From positions 372,001-436,000 of the forward strand of contig JADJQM010000001.1 in the NCBI GenBank assembly GCA_016712715.1: a DNA stretch of 64,000 nucleotides, in the 5' to 3' direction. Each line of letters starts with the position of its first letter. Position 1 is the stretch's first letter. This DNA is from Rhodospirillaceae bacterium (GTDB lineage Bacteria > Pseudomonadota > Alphaproteobacteria > Dongiales > Dongiaceae). A model generated the notes under the pieces. It ran no database searches and was not told the origin of the DNA. It worked only from the letters and a program-made list of their open reading frames with translations. This document shows positions 51,279 to 59,910 of the stretch, piece by piece. Position numbers and translations under genes: made by a program.

Positions 51279-52789
51279 CCGGTATGTGGAGCCCGACCTT
51301 GGTGCCATGGTCGATCTGGCTCATCAGGGAGAGGCGGCCGCCATGCAGTTCCGCAAGCCGCCGCGAGAGCGCAAGGCCAAGACCTGTGCCGGCATAGCGG
51401 CGGGCATGATGCGATTCCACCTGAACGAAGGGTTCGAGCACGCGGTCGACATCGCTTTCCGGAATACCGATACCATTGTCTTCAACCTCAATGACGAGGT
51501 CGCGTTCCGGACCGCGATAGGCGCGTACCGTGATCTTGCCGCCTGCGGGTGTGAACTTTACGGAATTGGACAACAGGTTGAGAAGGATTTGCCGGGTCAG
51601 CCGATGGTCGACCAGCACCAACGGCAGATCGTCGGACAGTTCGCTTACGAGATCGAGTTCAGCGGCACGCGCGCGGTCCTGGATCATGCGCAATGCCGGT
51701 TCGCACAGCATCGGGATCGAAATCTCTTCCTCGTTGAGATCGAGGCGACCCGCCTCGATCTTTGACAGATCGAGGATGTCGTTGATCATGGCAAGCAGAT
51801 GGCTGGCACTGGACTGGATATCGGCCGCATATTCCTGGGCGCGGCCATCGATCTCGGGTTCCTGCATCTGCCGCGTCAGCAGGTCCGCAAAGCCGATGAT
51901 GGCGTTGAGCGGCGTGCGCAACTCGTGGCTCATATTGGCGAGGAAATCGGATTTGGCGCGATTGGCGATCTCGGCGCTCTCCTTGGACTGGATCAGTGAA
52001 TGCTCGCGGCGCGTCAGGTCGGTGATATCGTTCGCTGTTCCGCGAAAGCCGATATGAGCACCGCTCTCGTGGGGAGAAGATGGGGACGCCGCTCAGGAGA
52101 AAGAGGCGTACTTCCCCCAGTTTCGTGTGTGCCTCGAAGCGGTGGTCGCGAAAGGGCGCCATGCTGGCGAAACGCTGGGTGATGGAAATGGTCCCTGCAT
52201 CGCTGTCGGCGAGACCCGGCAGTTTTCGCCCGACCAGTTCGCGCGGCAGGAAGCCAAGCACCTTTGTCACGCGGTCGGAGATCAGCGTGATATTGAGATC
52301 CGGGTCGATTTCCCAGACCCAGTCCGAAGTGAGCCGCACGATGTCGTCGAACCGTTCCTGCGCCCTGGCAAGTTCGGTGGACAGCTCGGCACCGGTATCG
52401 ATCGGCTCGACCAGACCGGCAAGCCCCGTCAGCTTGCCGTTACGGTCGGCCAGCAAGACGTGGTGCGTGTGCAGGATTTGATTGCGGCCATCGAGAGTCA
52501 CGGCGACGTCGCGTCGCGCGACACGGTCATGTGACTTTGCATCCGCAATGAGTGCGCCAAGTGGAAGCAGTGTCACCAGTCCATCCGGCAAAGCGAGTCT
52601 GTCGCTGAGTTGCCGGTAGGGAAGGTTGGACCAGGTCAGGCGACCGCTCGAGTCAATCAAGTAGAGCGGTGACCCGAAGTCGAACAGCCGTTGCGCGAAT
52701 ATTTGCTTGATCTGTTCGGCGTTGGGGTGGCGGGGCGCGGCGGCCGGCTCTGGCTTCACCAGGCGGAGCTTGTCCCGCATGCTCGTCAT
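51262..52789 (-). pseudogene. PAS-domain sensor histidine kinase, frameshifted
   Basis: A cytoplasmic hybrid-type sensor kinase of about 509 residues after repair. It starts MTSMRDKLRLV at ATG 52789 and has PAS regions near residues 45-130 and 140-250 (DDIVRLTSDWVWEIDPDLN). At a GGGG run at 52071-52074 one base is missing; adding it gives SPHESGAHIGFRGTANDIT and then the H-box FLANMSHELRTPLNAIIGF, N-box LLNLLSNSVKFTP, G1 DNGIGI and G2 GTGLGLALSRR. No transmembrane segment or receiver domain is seen. Its start overlaps the stop of the DUF2336 gene by four bases (ATGA), so they are one unit. No response regulator gene is adjacent. Confidence 0.9.
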
Positions 52790-53913
52790 TTTTGCGGATG
52801 GTTTTCTAGCCGCCGGATGGATTTCAGGAAGAAGGGGTTGATCTTCCAGCGTTCGACCACCTTGCGTGCCGTGTCCGGCTTCAGGCGATCAAACATCTCC
52901 ATCGAACGCGACAGTTGATAAGGATTGTTGGCAAGGTCGCCAGGCCGCGCCCGTTGCAGCATGAGGAACAGGGCGGTGAAGTCGGTGCGGTTGATGTTGC
53001 AGGCCCGGCAGCCGATCACCAGGCCTTCGCCGCCGTCTTCATAGATAAGTTTACGCGCAACTTGTGGCCGCAGGCCGATCATCTGCGCCAGCATTGCCTC
53101 GAACAAGGCGATCTCGCCCCGGCGCAATGTCTTCACCAGCATGTCGGCAGTCAGTTCGGAACGCTTGGCAAGCTGTTCGGCCAGCGCCATGGCGGCATCT
53201 TCGGCTCGGCTGGAATTGTCGCCGTCATGCGCCGCGATGTCTTCTGCCACCTTGGCGACGGTAAGGTCGAGTTCGGTCTTGTCGACCGGATAATGTTCAA
53301 TGATGTATTGACGCAACGCAGCCGAAACCCAGACATACATCTTCTTGGAGAGGTCGGTCGGCAGATCCTTGCGGCGCAGCAGCGGTTCCTGGAATTCGTC
53401 GACGCTCTCGGATTGCTGCACCAGATACGTCATCGTCGCATCGCCGATCTGGGCGCCGTGATTTTCCAGCAAGGCTTTGATGACATCGACCGATGCCGTA
53501 CCGACCAGTGCGTCGCTCACCAGCGTGCTGACGCTGCGCCGCATGGCGATGGCGAGGCGATGGCTGAGGGTGCGATGTCGCACGATCTCGACCAGATCTT
53601 CGTCGGTGAGAAGATCGCTCTTCAACAGCACCGGTGAGGCGATGTCGAATTCGTCATTGGCCAGCAGGTTGACGATTTCCTGTGGCGCGTTGGGTGATAG
53701 CGAGAGTTTCTCGGCCAATGCCTTGCGGATCGGCCGGGCGACGTCCTGAATGAGCTTCTTCAGGATGTCGTTCATCAGGGCCTTTTCCTGAAGCGTCAGG
53801 ATGCGGCCGGAATCCTCCATCAGGTCGCCGATGGCCGTGACAAGGCTCGATCGACCATGACTGGACTTGTCACGGGCCAAATCGACCAGCATGCGAACGT
53901 CGGTGGCGATCAC
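52786..53913 (-). CDS. DUF2336 domain-containing protein
   Basis: A 375-residue cytoplasmic protein of a family restricted largely to alphaproteobacteria. The helical, HEAT-like N-terminal two thirds contain the typical RALAEKLSLSPNAPQEIV-like stretch (written here as RKALAEKLSLSPNAPQEIV), LANDEFDIASPVLLKSDLL and VRHRTLSHRLAIAMRR. The family is of unknown function. Its stop overlaps the start of a PAS histidine kinase, suggesting that it may be a partner, adaptor or target of that kinase. Start ATG 53913 is unambiguous. Confidence 0.9.
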   Translation of the reverse strand: MIATDVRMLVDLARDKSSHGRSSLVTAIGDLMEDSGRILTLQEKALMNDILKKLIQDVARPIRKALAEKLSLSPNAPQEIVNLLANDEFDIASPVLLKSDLLTDEDLVEIVRHRTLSHRLAIAMRRSVSTLVSDALVGTASVDVIKALLENHGAQIGDATMTYLVQQSESVDEFQEPLLRRKDLPTDLSKKMYVWVSAALRQYIIEHYPVDKTELDLTVAKVAEDIAAHDGDNSSRAEDAAMALAEQLAKRSELTADMLVKTLRRGEIALFEAMLAQMIGLRPQVARKLIYEDGGEGLVIGCRACNINRTDFTALFLMLQRARPGDLANNPYQLSRSMEMFDRLKPDTARKVVERWKINPFFLKSIRRLENHPQK

Positions 53914-54267
53914 TGTTTTTCTCGTAATTCGGCTTGGGCAAGCGTTCGGGTTGAAGTGGGGCGGCCGAGTATCCTTTGTTCAGAAAACGATAGGGCCGGG
54001 ATCGTTACTAGATTGTTAAATTGGCCGGTACATGCTGCCACGATAGTGTGGGCACCATTTTCGGCTTTTTCCACACGTCCGAACAGTGATGGCGCTGAAC
54101 CGGAAAATTTAAGTTAAATATATCTGTTAGTTAGTACCCATGGGGCGCGTGCCACCGAGGCGACGACGTGGGGCGAGACTTTTCCCATCCAGCAAAAATA
54201 TCGACCGAATGGACAGCAAAGATGCCCTTCTGGACCATGGGCGCTCCGCGCTCATGCGCGCGAACTC
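53914..54267. other. intergenic region, promoter side of DUF2336
   Basis: About 350 bases, with an AT-rich stretch around 54100-54135. It separates the DUF2336 start from the dioxygenase end. No convincing gene, terminator or repeat is seen. Confidence 0.5.
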
Positions 54268-55069
54268 TTAGACACCCCAGCCGAAGGAACTCATGCTGAG
54301 GCTGCCATAAGTGAAGCTGCGGTGAAGGAGCGTGCCTTCGGCCACAGGCTCTTTGCCGGCCGCCGCCCCCAAGGCCACGAACAGCGGCAGGATGTGATCC
54401 TCGCTGGGATGGGCGACAGTGGCATTCGGTGCCTGGGCGCGGTAGTCGCTGAGTGCTGCGATGTCGCCTGCAACAATCTTGTCGCCGAGCCATTGGTCAA
54501 ACTCGCCGGCCCAGGGCGTGATGCCGGTGCGGTTGTTCCAGTCGAGGGCGCGCAGGTTGTGGACGGCGCCGCCCGATCCCAGGATCAGCACCCCTTCGTC
54601 CCGCAACGGTGTGAGCAGGCGGCCGAGGGCGACGTGCTCCGCCGGTGTGCGATGATGCATGAGCGAGAGTTGCACCACCGGAATGCCGGATCGCGGATAG
54701 GTGAGGATGAGCGGGCTCCAGACGCCGTGATCGAGGCCGCGGTCGCTGCTGATGAGCGCGTTCTGGCCACCTTCCTCAAGGAGCTTCACGACACGTGTGG
54801 CAAGGTCCGGATCGCCCGGCGCGTCATAGCGGAGATCGTAGAGCGCCTGGGGAAAGCCATAAAAATCATGGATCGTGCTGGGCGCATCGCTGCCGGTCAC
54901 CGAGGGAAGCGCTGATGCACAATGCGCCGGATGCACAGGATCGCCCGGGCCGCGGCAGTCGCGTGCCGGGCGCACGAGAGATCGCGCCGCCGGCATCGTC
55001 GAAGGCGAGGGTCGGGCTGCCATGGGAGATAAACAGGACCGGCATGGCGGTGGCAGCGGCATTGTTCAA
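54268..55069 (-). pseudogene. DODA-type extradiol dioxygenase (YgiD/LigB family), two frameshifts
   Basis: A 4,5-DOPA-type extradiol ring-cleaving dioxygenase of about 265 residues after repair. The N-terminus in one frame reads AMPVLFISHGSPTLAFDD; the main body in another frame reads SVTGSDAPSTIHDFYGFPQ, RGLDHGVWSPLILTYP, LILGSGGAVHNLRALDW and ends SLSMSSFGWGV. Histidines in HGSPT, TIHDF, LDHGVW and VHNLR are the usual metal and catalytic set. Between them two one-base losses (near 54947-54951 and 54924-54930) are needed to give PRPRAILCIRAHC. TTG 55069 behind AAAGGA is the preferred start; ATG 55045 is an alternative. The substrate is unknown. Confidence 0.8.
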
Positions 55070-55089
55070 GATGGGATCGTCCTTTGGCT

Positions 55090-55815
55090 TCAGCGTTTCT
55101 TCGGGCCGTCGAGATAGCCCATGGAGCGAAGGCTCGCATGGCCCTTGCGCCCGATGATGATGTGGTCGTGAACCGAGACGCCGACCTGCTCCAGAGCGAG
55201 CTTCACCGCGCGCGTCATCTCGATATCGTCGCGCGAGGGTGTTGGATCGCCGGTCGGATGGTTATGCGCCATGATGATCGAACTGGCGCCGAGGGTGAGG
55301 GTGCGCTTCACCACCTCGCGGATATAGACCGGCGCATGGTTGACGGTACCACGGCTCTGCACCTCGTCGGCGATAAGCGCGTTCTTGCCGTCGAGGAACA
55401 GCAGGCGGAACTGCTCGTTCTGGTCATGGGCCATGACCGAATGGCAGTAATCGAGCACCGCTTTCCATGACCCCAGCACCGGCTGGTCGAGGACCTGCTG
55501 GCGCTGCATGAGGAGGGCCGCCGCCTGCACCGTCTTGATGGCGACGGCGCTGTTTTCCTTGATGCCGGAGACTTCCATCAATTGTGCCGGCTCCGCCGCC
55601 ATCACCGCGCCGAAACTGCCGAAGCGGGCGATGAGGTCCTTCGCTAGCGGCTTCACATCCCTCTGCGGGATGGCGAGATAGAGCAGCAGTTCGAGGAGCT
55701 CGTAATCAGCGAGCGCCGCCGCACCGCCGGCAAGAAACCGTTCGCGCAGGCGCTGCCGATGGCCGTGATAATGCGGCGTCTCGGCAGCCGGCGCGGTCAC
55801 GGCCTTAGGCGGCAT
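55090..55815 (-). CDS. radC: DNA repair protein RadC / JAB-domain protein
   Basis: A 241-residue RadC-family protein. A helix-hairpin-helix region lies near residues 75-110 (LMEVSGIKENSAVAIKTVQ), and the JAMM metal-binding motif is MAHNHPTGDPTPSRDD near residue 190. RadC was linked to DNA repair in E. coli but its function remains doubtful. It overlaps the end of map by 11 bases, which fixes the start, and is followed closely by the dioxygenase gene; map-radC order is common in alphaproteobacteria. Confidence 0.94.
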   Translation of the reverse strand: MPPKAVTAPAAETPHYHGHRQRLRERFLAGGAAALADYELLELLLYLAIPQRDVKPLAKDLIARFGSFGAVMAAEPAQLMEVSGIKENSAVAIKTVQAAALLMQRQQVLDQPVLGSWKAVLDYCHSVMAHDQNEQFRLLFLDGKNALIADEVQSRGTVNHAPVYIREVVKRTLTLGASSIIMAHNHPTGDPTPSRDDIEMTRAVKLALEQVGVSVHDHIIIGRKGHASLRSMGYLDGPKKR

Positions 55816-56629
55816 AGGGCGGCAAATGGCGACCGGTGGGCGAGGTCGTGAAGATCTCGGGACCGGTCTCGGTGATACCGATCGTATGCTCGAACTGGGC
55901 CGAGAGCTTCTTGTCGCGGGTGACGGCGGTCCAGCCGTCTTCCAGGATCTTCACCTGCCAGGTGCCGGCATTGATCATCGGTTCGATGGTGAAGAACATG
56001 CCGGGCTTGATCTCCGGCCCGGTATCCTTGCGCCCGAAATGCAGCACCGAGGGTGAATCGTGAAACACCTTGCCGATGCCATGGCCGCAGAAATCGCGCA
56101 CCACAGAGAAGTTCTTCTTCTCGGCAAAGCTTTGGATGGCATGGCCGATATCGCCGAAGGTGCCGCCGGGCTTGGCTGCCTCGATGCCGCGCATCATCGC
56201 TTCATAGGTGACCTCGGTCAGGCGCTGCGCCTGCACCCCGACCTTGCCGACATTGTACATGCGGTTGGTGTCGCCATGCCAACCGCCGAGGATAACGGTG
56301 ACGTCGATGTTGAGCGTGTCGCCGTCCTGCAGCTTCTTCGGCCCCGGGATGCCGTGGCACACCACATGGTTGACCGAGGTGCAGACCGATTTCGGGAAGC
56401 CGCGATAATTGAGCGGGGCAGGGATGGCGTCGTGGGCGACGATGAAATCGTGGCACAGCTTGTCGATCGCCTCGGTGGTGATCCCGGGAACGATATGCGG
56501 CGTGATGAAATCGAGCGTTTCCGCGGCGAGGCGACCGGCCTTGCGCATGGCGGCGAAATCCGCCGGCTTGTGCAGCTTGATCTTCTGGCCTTCGTCGATC
56601 CAGTCGCTCTCAACGTCCTTCTTTTGCAT
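55805..56629 (-). CDS. map: type I methionine aminopeptidase
   Basis: A 274-residue metallopeptidase that removes the initiator methionine from nascent proteins. Metal ligands are visible in LNIDVTVILGGWHGDTNRMY (two aspartates), GHGIGKVFHDSPSVLHFG (histidine), FFTIEPMINAG (glutamate) and the final glutamate in QFEHTIGITETG. The conserved substrate histidine is in NHVVCHGIP. A short N-terminal extension (MQKKDVESDW) is usual in alphaproteobacteria. It overlaps radC by 11 bases. Confidence 0.97.
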   Translation of the reverse strand: MQKKDVESDWIDEGQKIKLHKPADFAAMRKAGRLAAETLDFITPHIVPGITTEAIDKLCHDFIVAHDAIPAPLNYRGFPKSVCTSVNHVVCHGIPGPKKLQDGDTLNIDVTVILGGWHGDTNRMYNVGKVGVQAQRLTEVTYEAMMRGIEAAKPGGTFGDIGHAIQSFAEKKNFSVVRDFCGHGIGKVFHDSPSVLHFGRKDTGPEIKPGMFFTIEPMINAGTWQVKILEDGWTAVTRDKKLSAQFEHTIGITETGPEIFTTSPTGRHLPPYAA

Positions 56630-56666
56630 TTCGTGCTTCGCTATCCACTGCTGGCTGAAAAATGAG

Positions 56667-57434
56667 TTAACAAGCTAGATACGCCCACCCCCGGCCCGGT
56701 GCAACCCCCGCGACCGCATGCCACCCTTGCTCTAATGGGTCAAAGTGATTGGATTTGCTAGGGAAATTCGAAGGCGCTACCTCCCAGGCGACCCCGATGA
56801 TCTCGACTCCGGCGGCCAGCGCGGCCTTGATTCCGGCGGCGTAGAGCGGGTCGATATCGGCGGCGATGCGTAAGGTCCGGCAATCAGATCGCTGCACCAG
56901 GAACAGGAGAACGGCGCGGTAGCCCAGCGCCACGGCGGCGGACAGCGCGTGGAGATGTTTGAGGCCGCGCTCGGTTCTGGCATCCGGAAACTCGGCCAGG
57001 CCGACCCTGCGCGACAGGGTGACGCTTTTCACCTCGAGATAGAGGAGGGCGCCATCATCCCCGGTATGGGCGAAATCGAAGCGCGTGCCACTGCCGAAGG
57101 CCACTTCCGGCCGCCAGCTCCCACCCTGCGGCAAGCCCGGAATCCTGCCGGCGGCAAGCCCTTCCGCCACGATCCGATTGGCGTAGGCGGTATTGATGCC
57201 GACCCAGGCGCCGCCCTCGACACTGACCAGTTCCCAGCCGAAATCGAGCTTGCGACCCTTGGCGGTCTTTACCGACAGGAAGCAGGGCGATCCCGGCTCA
57301 GCGAGGCCCAGCATCGAGCCCGGATTGGGGCAATGGGCCACGATCTCGCTTCCGTCGGGCAAAGCCATGTCGGCCAGGAACCTTTTATAGCGCCGGATCA
57401 GGCGGGCGGGCAGCAAGGGCGGATCGAAAAGCAT
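56667..57434 (-). CDS. sfsA: sugar fermentation stimulation protein homologue SfsA
   Basis: A 255-residue SfsA-family protein. The start MLFDPPLLPARLIRRYKRFL at ATG 57434 and the internal VAHCPNPGSMLGL, VGINTAYANRIVAEGLAAG, RFDFAHTGDDG and VEVKSVT-type (LEVKSVTLSRRVGLAEFPD) segments are diagnostic; SfsA has a nuclease-like fold whose role is unclear. The last 30 residues beyond AWEVAPSNFPSKS are not family-like, which may reflect another frameshift or a read-on tail. The frame is open far upstream but without similarity. Divergent from a small lipoprotein gene. Confidence 0.9.
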   Translation of the reverse strand: MLFDPPLLPARLIRRYKRFLADMALPDGSEIVAHCPNPGSMLGLAEPGSPCFLSVKTAKGRKLDFGWELVSVEGGAWVGINTAYANRIVAEGLAAGRIPGLPQGGSWRPEVAFGSGTRFDFAHTGDDGALLYLEVKSVTLSRRVGLAEFPDARTERGLKHLHALSAAVALGYRAVLLFLVQRSDCRTLRIAADIDPLYAAGIKAALAAGVEIIGVAWEVAPSNFPSKSNHFDPLEQGWHAVAGVAPGRGWAYLAC

Positions 57435-57539
57435 GGCTGCGGCGTTCTGCTCCCTGGAAACGCGACGACAATCGGCCTTTGTTGCATCAAGGCGGCGTTC
57501 CCGGCAAGTTACCGCAACCCAAATCCAAGGATAGCTTTC

Positions 57540-57857
57540 ATGCGTAACATCCTCATCCTGGCGCTGTCGCTCAGCCTCCTCGGCGCCTGTTCCCTTTTCG
57601 ACAAGGGGTCGAACTGGACCCAGCCCAGCGGCGGCGATCCCGACCAGGCCCGGTCCGATCTCGATCAGTGCGAGGCGGAAGCGCGGGCCCAGACCAAGGT
57701 CGACCGCGGCATCGACCATGACATCGCCGCTACGCAAGGCAGCGGCGCCTTCGGCGATCCGCTGGCGGAGAGCGGCATGTCCGGCTATCAATCGGGCCAG
57801 CGCTATGACGATATTGTTGACTCCTGCATGCAGGCCCTGGGCTACGTACGGCAATAG
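57540..57857 (+). CDS. small predicted lipoprotein
   Basis: Not recognised beyond its lipobox. The 105 residues start with a lipoprotein signal (ILALSLSLLGACSLF), cysteine near residue 17. The mature part is polar (QARSDLDQCEAEARAQTKVD) with a CMQALGYVRQ end similar to that of many small alphaproteobacterial lipoproteins that carry a glycine-zipper or two cysteines. AAGGA precedes ATG 57540. It lies 10 bases upstream of the cinA-like gene, so the two are probably cotranscribed. Confidence 0.7.
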   Translation: MRNILILALSLSLLGACSLFDKGSNWTQPSGGDPDQARSDLDQCEAEARAQTKVDRGIDHDIAATQGSGAFGDPLAESGMSGYQSGQRYDDIVDSCMQALGYVRQ

Positions 57858-57866
57858 AGAGAGAAT

Positions 57867-58628
57867 ATGACCGACCCCAAGATCGTGACGGCTTCCGTCC
57901 TCGTCATCGGCAACGAGATTCTCTCCGGCCGCACCAAGGACCTCAATCTGGGCTATATCGCGAGCGGCCTTACCGCCGTTGGTGTGCGCCTGGTCGAGGG
58001 TCGCTTCATCCCCGATGTCGAGGCCACGATCGTCGCCACGGTCAACGAGCTGCGTGCAAAATGCGACTATGTGTTCACGACCGGTGGCATCGGCCCAACC
58101 CATGACGACATCACCGCGGCCTCGATCGCCAAGGCCTTCGGCTTGCCGCTCACCTTGCATCCGGTGGCCGGCAAGCTGCTGCGCGATCATTACGGCCCCG
58201 ACAACATCACCGAGGCCCGCATGCGCATGGCGCACACGCCGGAAGGGGCGACCTTGATCGACAACCCGGTCTCGGTGGCGCCGGGTTTCCAGATCGGCAA
58301 CGTGTTCGTGCTGGCCGGTGTGCCACGCATCTGTCAGGCCATGTTCGACGGCATCAAGGGTTCGCTCAAGGGCGGCGACAAGGTGCTCTCGCGCACGGTC
58401 GCCGGCTATGTCGGCGAAGGCGCCATCGCCAAGGATCTGGGCGCCCTCCAGGACCGCTATCCGGCCTTGGAGATCGGCTCATACCCGTTCTTCCGACAGG
58501 GCAAGTTCGGCGCCAGCTTCGTCATCCGCGGCACCGACCAGGCGCTGATCGACGCCTCGGCCCTGGAACTCCATACCATCATCCGCAACCTCGGCGCCGA
58601 GCCCATCGACGGCGACCCGGTGGCGTGA
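57867..58628 (+). CDS. CinA-like competence/damage-inducible protein (MoCF domain)
   Basis: A 253-residue protein consisting of the N-terminal MoCF (molybdopterin-binding-like) domain only; the C-terminal nicotinamide-nucleotide amidase domain of full-length CinA is absent. Diagnostic segments are VLVIGNEILSGRTKDLN near residue 12 and VFTTGGIGPTHDDITAASIA near 70, followed by NPVSVAPGFQIGNVFVLAGVP. The single-domain form is widespread in alphaproteobacteria; its substrate (ADP-ribose or another nucleotide) is not settled. Start ATG 57867 is clear. Confidence 0.92.
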   Translation: MTDPKIVTASVLVIGNEILSGRTKDLNLGYIASGLTAVGVRLVEGRFIPDVEATIVATVNELRAKCDYVFTTGGIGPTHDDITAASIAKAFGLPLTLHPVAGKLLRDHYGPDNITEARMRMAHTPEGATLIDNPVSVAPGFQIGNVFVLAGVPRICQAMFDGIKGSLKGGDKVLSRTVAGYVGEGAIAKDLGALQDRYPALEIGSYPFFRQGKFGASFVIRGTDQALIDASALELHTIIRNLGAEPIDGDPVA

Positions 58629-58708
58629 AGGCCAAGGGATGCGCGGGGGAGTTGCCGAACCCTGCGCAAAACGCTATGTCGCTTCGGTCAACCCTCATCC
58701 GAAAGCCA

Positions 58709-58797
58709 GCCCGCTTGGTGGAATTGGTAGACACACAGGACTTAAAATCCTGAGAGACGAAAGTCTCGTGCCGGTTCGAGTCCGGCAGCGGGCACCA
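58709..58797 (+). tRNA. tRNA-Leu (anticodon TAA)
   Basis: A full class II tRNA with acceptor arms GCCCGCT / AGCGGGC, D-arm GGTGGAATTGGTAGACAC, anticodon stem CAGGA / TCCTG around CTTAAAA (anticodon TAA at 58743-58745), a long variable arm (GAGACGAAAGTCTC) and a T-arm GCCGGTTCGAGTCCGGC. The CCA end is encoded at 58795-58797. It decodes UUA and UUG. Confidence 0.97.
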
Positions 58798-58946
58798 ACA
58801 GACATTGCCGTTGAACGGGGGGAGTTCGCGCGCAAGATCTATGGGGTGTGCCGCTCGCGACCATTGCCCGCCACTTTGGCTGGATGGAACCTCGGAGCCG
58901 AGATAGCGTTCTTGCGATCAGCGCAATAGAGCGCGGGAGGATAGCC

Positions 58947-59331
58947 ATGCGTTGGGGATCCCTTGTCCTGGTCGGCCTTGCCCTGGGCGCCTGTACGCCG
59001 GACAATCCGCCGCAAGCGACCGTGCCGCGGCCGGTCTATTCCGAGTTCGGCATCGATGTGTCGCCTTATGCCTATGGCAATCCATCGCCCTATGGTTATG
59101 CCAATGCTTGGAGTCAGCCGACGGGGGCAAGCAATGGCTATCTGGGGGCCAATCGCTTTTCGCCGCGGCAGGGTTTGATGTGCGAGCACAGCCCGCAATG
59201 TCTGCTATGACCAGAACGGCATCAGCGAGGCGGAGACAACCAAATATCTGGGCTCGCGGGATGCGTGGAACCGGCAGCGCCTCTGTGGCAATGCGCGGGT
59301 CTATATCCCCCGCCGCAATAGCAACCGATAG
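58947..59331 (+). pseudogene. small cysteine-containing lipoprotein, frameshifted
   Basis: A lipoprotein of about 127 residues after repair, unknown function. It starts at ATG 58947 behind GGGAGGA with a lipobox (LVLVGLALGACTPDN). The first frame ends prematurely after LMCEHSPQCLL; removing one C from the CCC run at 59192-59194 gives MCEHSRNVCYDQNGISEAET and continues TKYLGSRDAWNRQRL to a stop at 59331, a CYDxxG-containing tail that I have seen only in uncharacterised alphaproteobacterial proteins. It lies 150 bases downstream of the tRNA gene. Confidence 0.65.
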
Positions 59332-59335
59332 AGCA

Positions 59336-59551
59336 CTAGCGCGACTTCCCCAATAGCTGGTCAATCTGGTGCTTGGCGGCGTCGAGCGCCTTGTCGGCGG
59401 CAGCGCGGCCCTTGATCGGCTTCAGGGCGAGCGCCTTCTTCGTGGTCGGGTTTGAACCCTCCACGGCGTAGCCCGCGAACTCCTTGGGCCCGACCCATTC
59501 GCCGGTGGTGAGGCGGATCTTGCAGCCGCGATACGGAATGACGAACGCCAA
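59336..59551 (-). CDS. small hypothetical protein, paralogue of the divergent neighbour
   Basis: A 71-residue cytoplasmic protein with no known function. TTG 59551 preceded by GGGGGAGG is taken as start; the frame is open to 59659 without similarity. The sequence FVIPYRGCKIRLTTGEWVG, a central variable part, and the ending LDAAKHQIDQLLGKSR match the divergent gene at 59689 (YHHRGCRIVIATGTTAGGG and GASRQEIDQLLGG). Two copies in divergent orientation separated by 137 bases point to an old inverted duplication. Confidence 0.55.
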   Translation of the reverse strand: MAFVIPYRGCKIRLTTGEWVGPKEFAGYAVEGSNPTTKKALALKPIKGRAAADKALDAAKHQIDQLLGKSR

Positions 59552-59688
59552 TCTGACCTCCCCCTTGAGCTTCTCCCGCCGGTGAGCCGACAAGGCCGCA
59601 GCATGCAGCCTGATCGCGCGTGGCGCAAAGGTCTTGTTCGGGTGTGGAGGTATCGGCACACTCCGGATCGCTTCAGGAAAGGCTGCCG

Positions 59689-59907
59689 ATGAGCGAAACC
59701 TATCACCACCGCGGTTGCCGGATCGTCATTGCTACGGGCACGACCGCCGGTGGCGGCACCTTCATGCGCTATGAGATCACGCCGGAATCCGACGAGGCCA
59801 AAGCGGCGTTCAAGCGGCAGGGGGTCGATCTCATCTCGGGCACCAAGATGTCCGACCTCGCCCTGGGGGCGAGCCGGCAGGAGATCGACCAGCTGCTGGG
59901 TGGCTAG
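59689..59907 (+). CDS. small hypothetical protein, paralogue of the divergent neighbour
   Basis: A 72-residue protein, ATG 59689, with no identified family. It shares the RGC-I pattern near its N-terminus and the terminal helix QEIDQLLG with the gene at 59336-59551 on the other strand, so they are paralogues; the middle part (YEITPESDEAKAAFKRQG) is not conserved. The common C-terminal helix may be an oligomerisation or binding element. It ends four bases before the convergent cysNC gene. Confidence 0.6.
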   Translation: MSETYHHRGCRIVIATGTTAGGGTFMRYEITPESDEAKAAFKRQGVDLISGTKMSDLALGASRQEIDQLLGG

Positions 59908-59910
59908 CGC

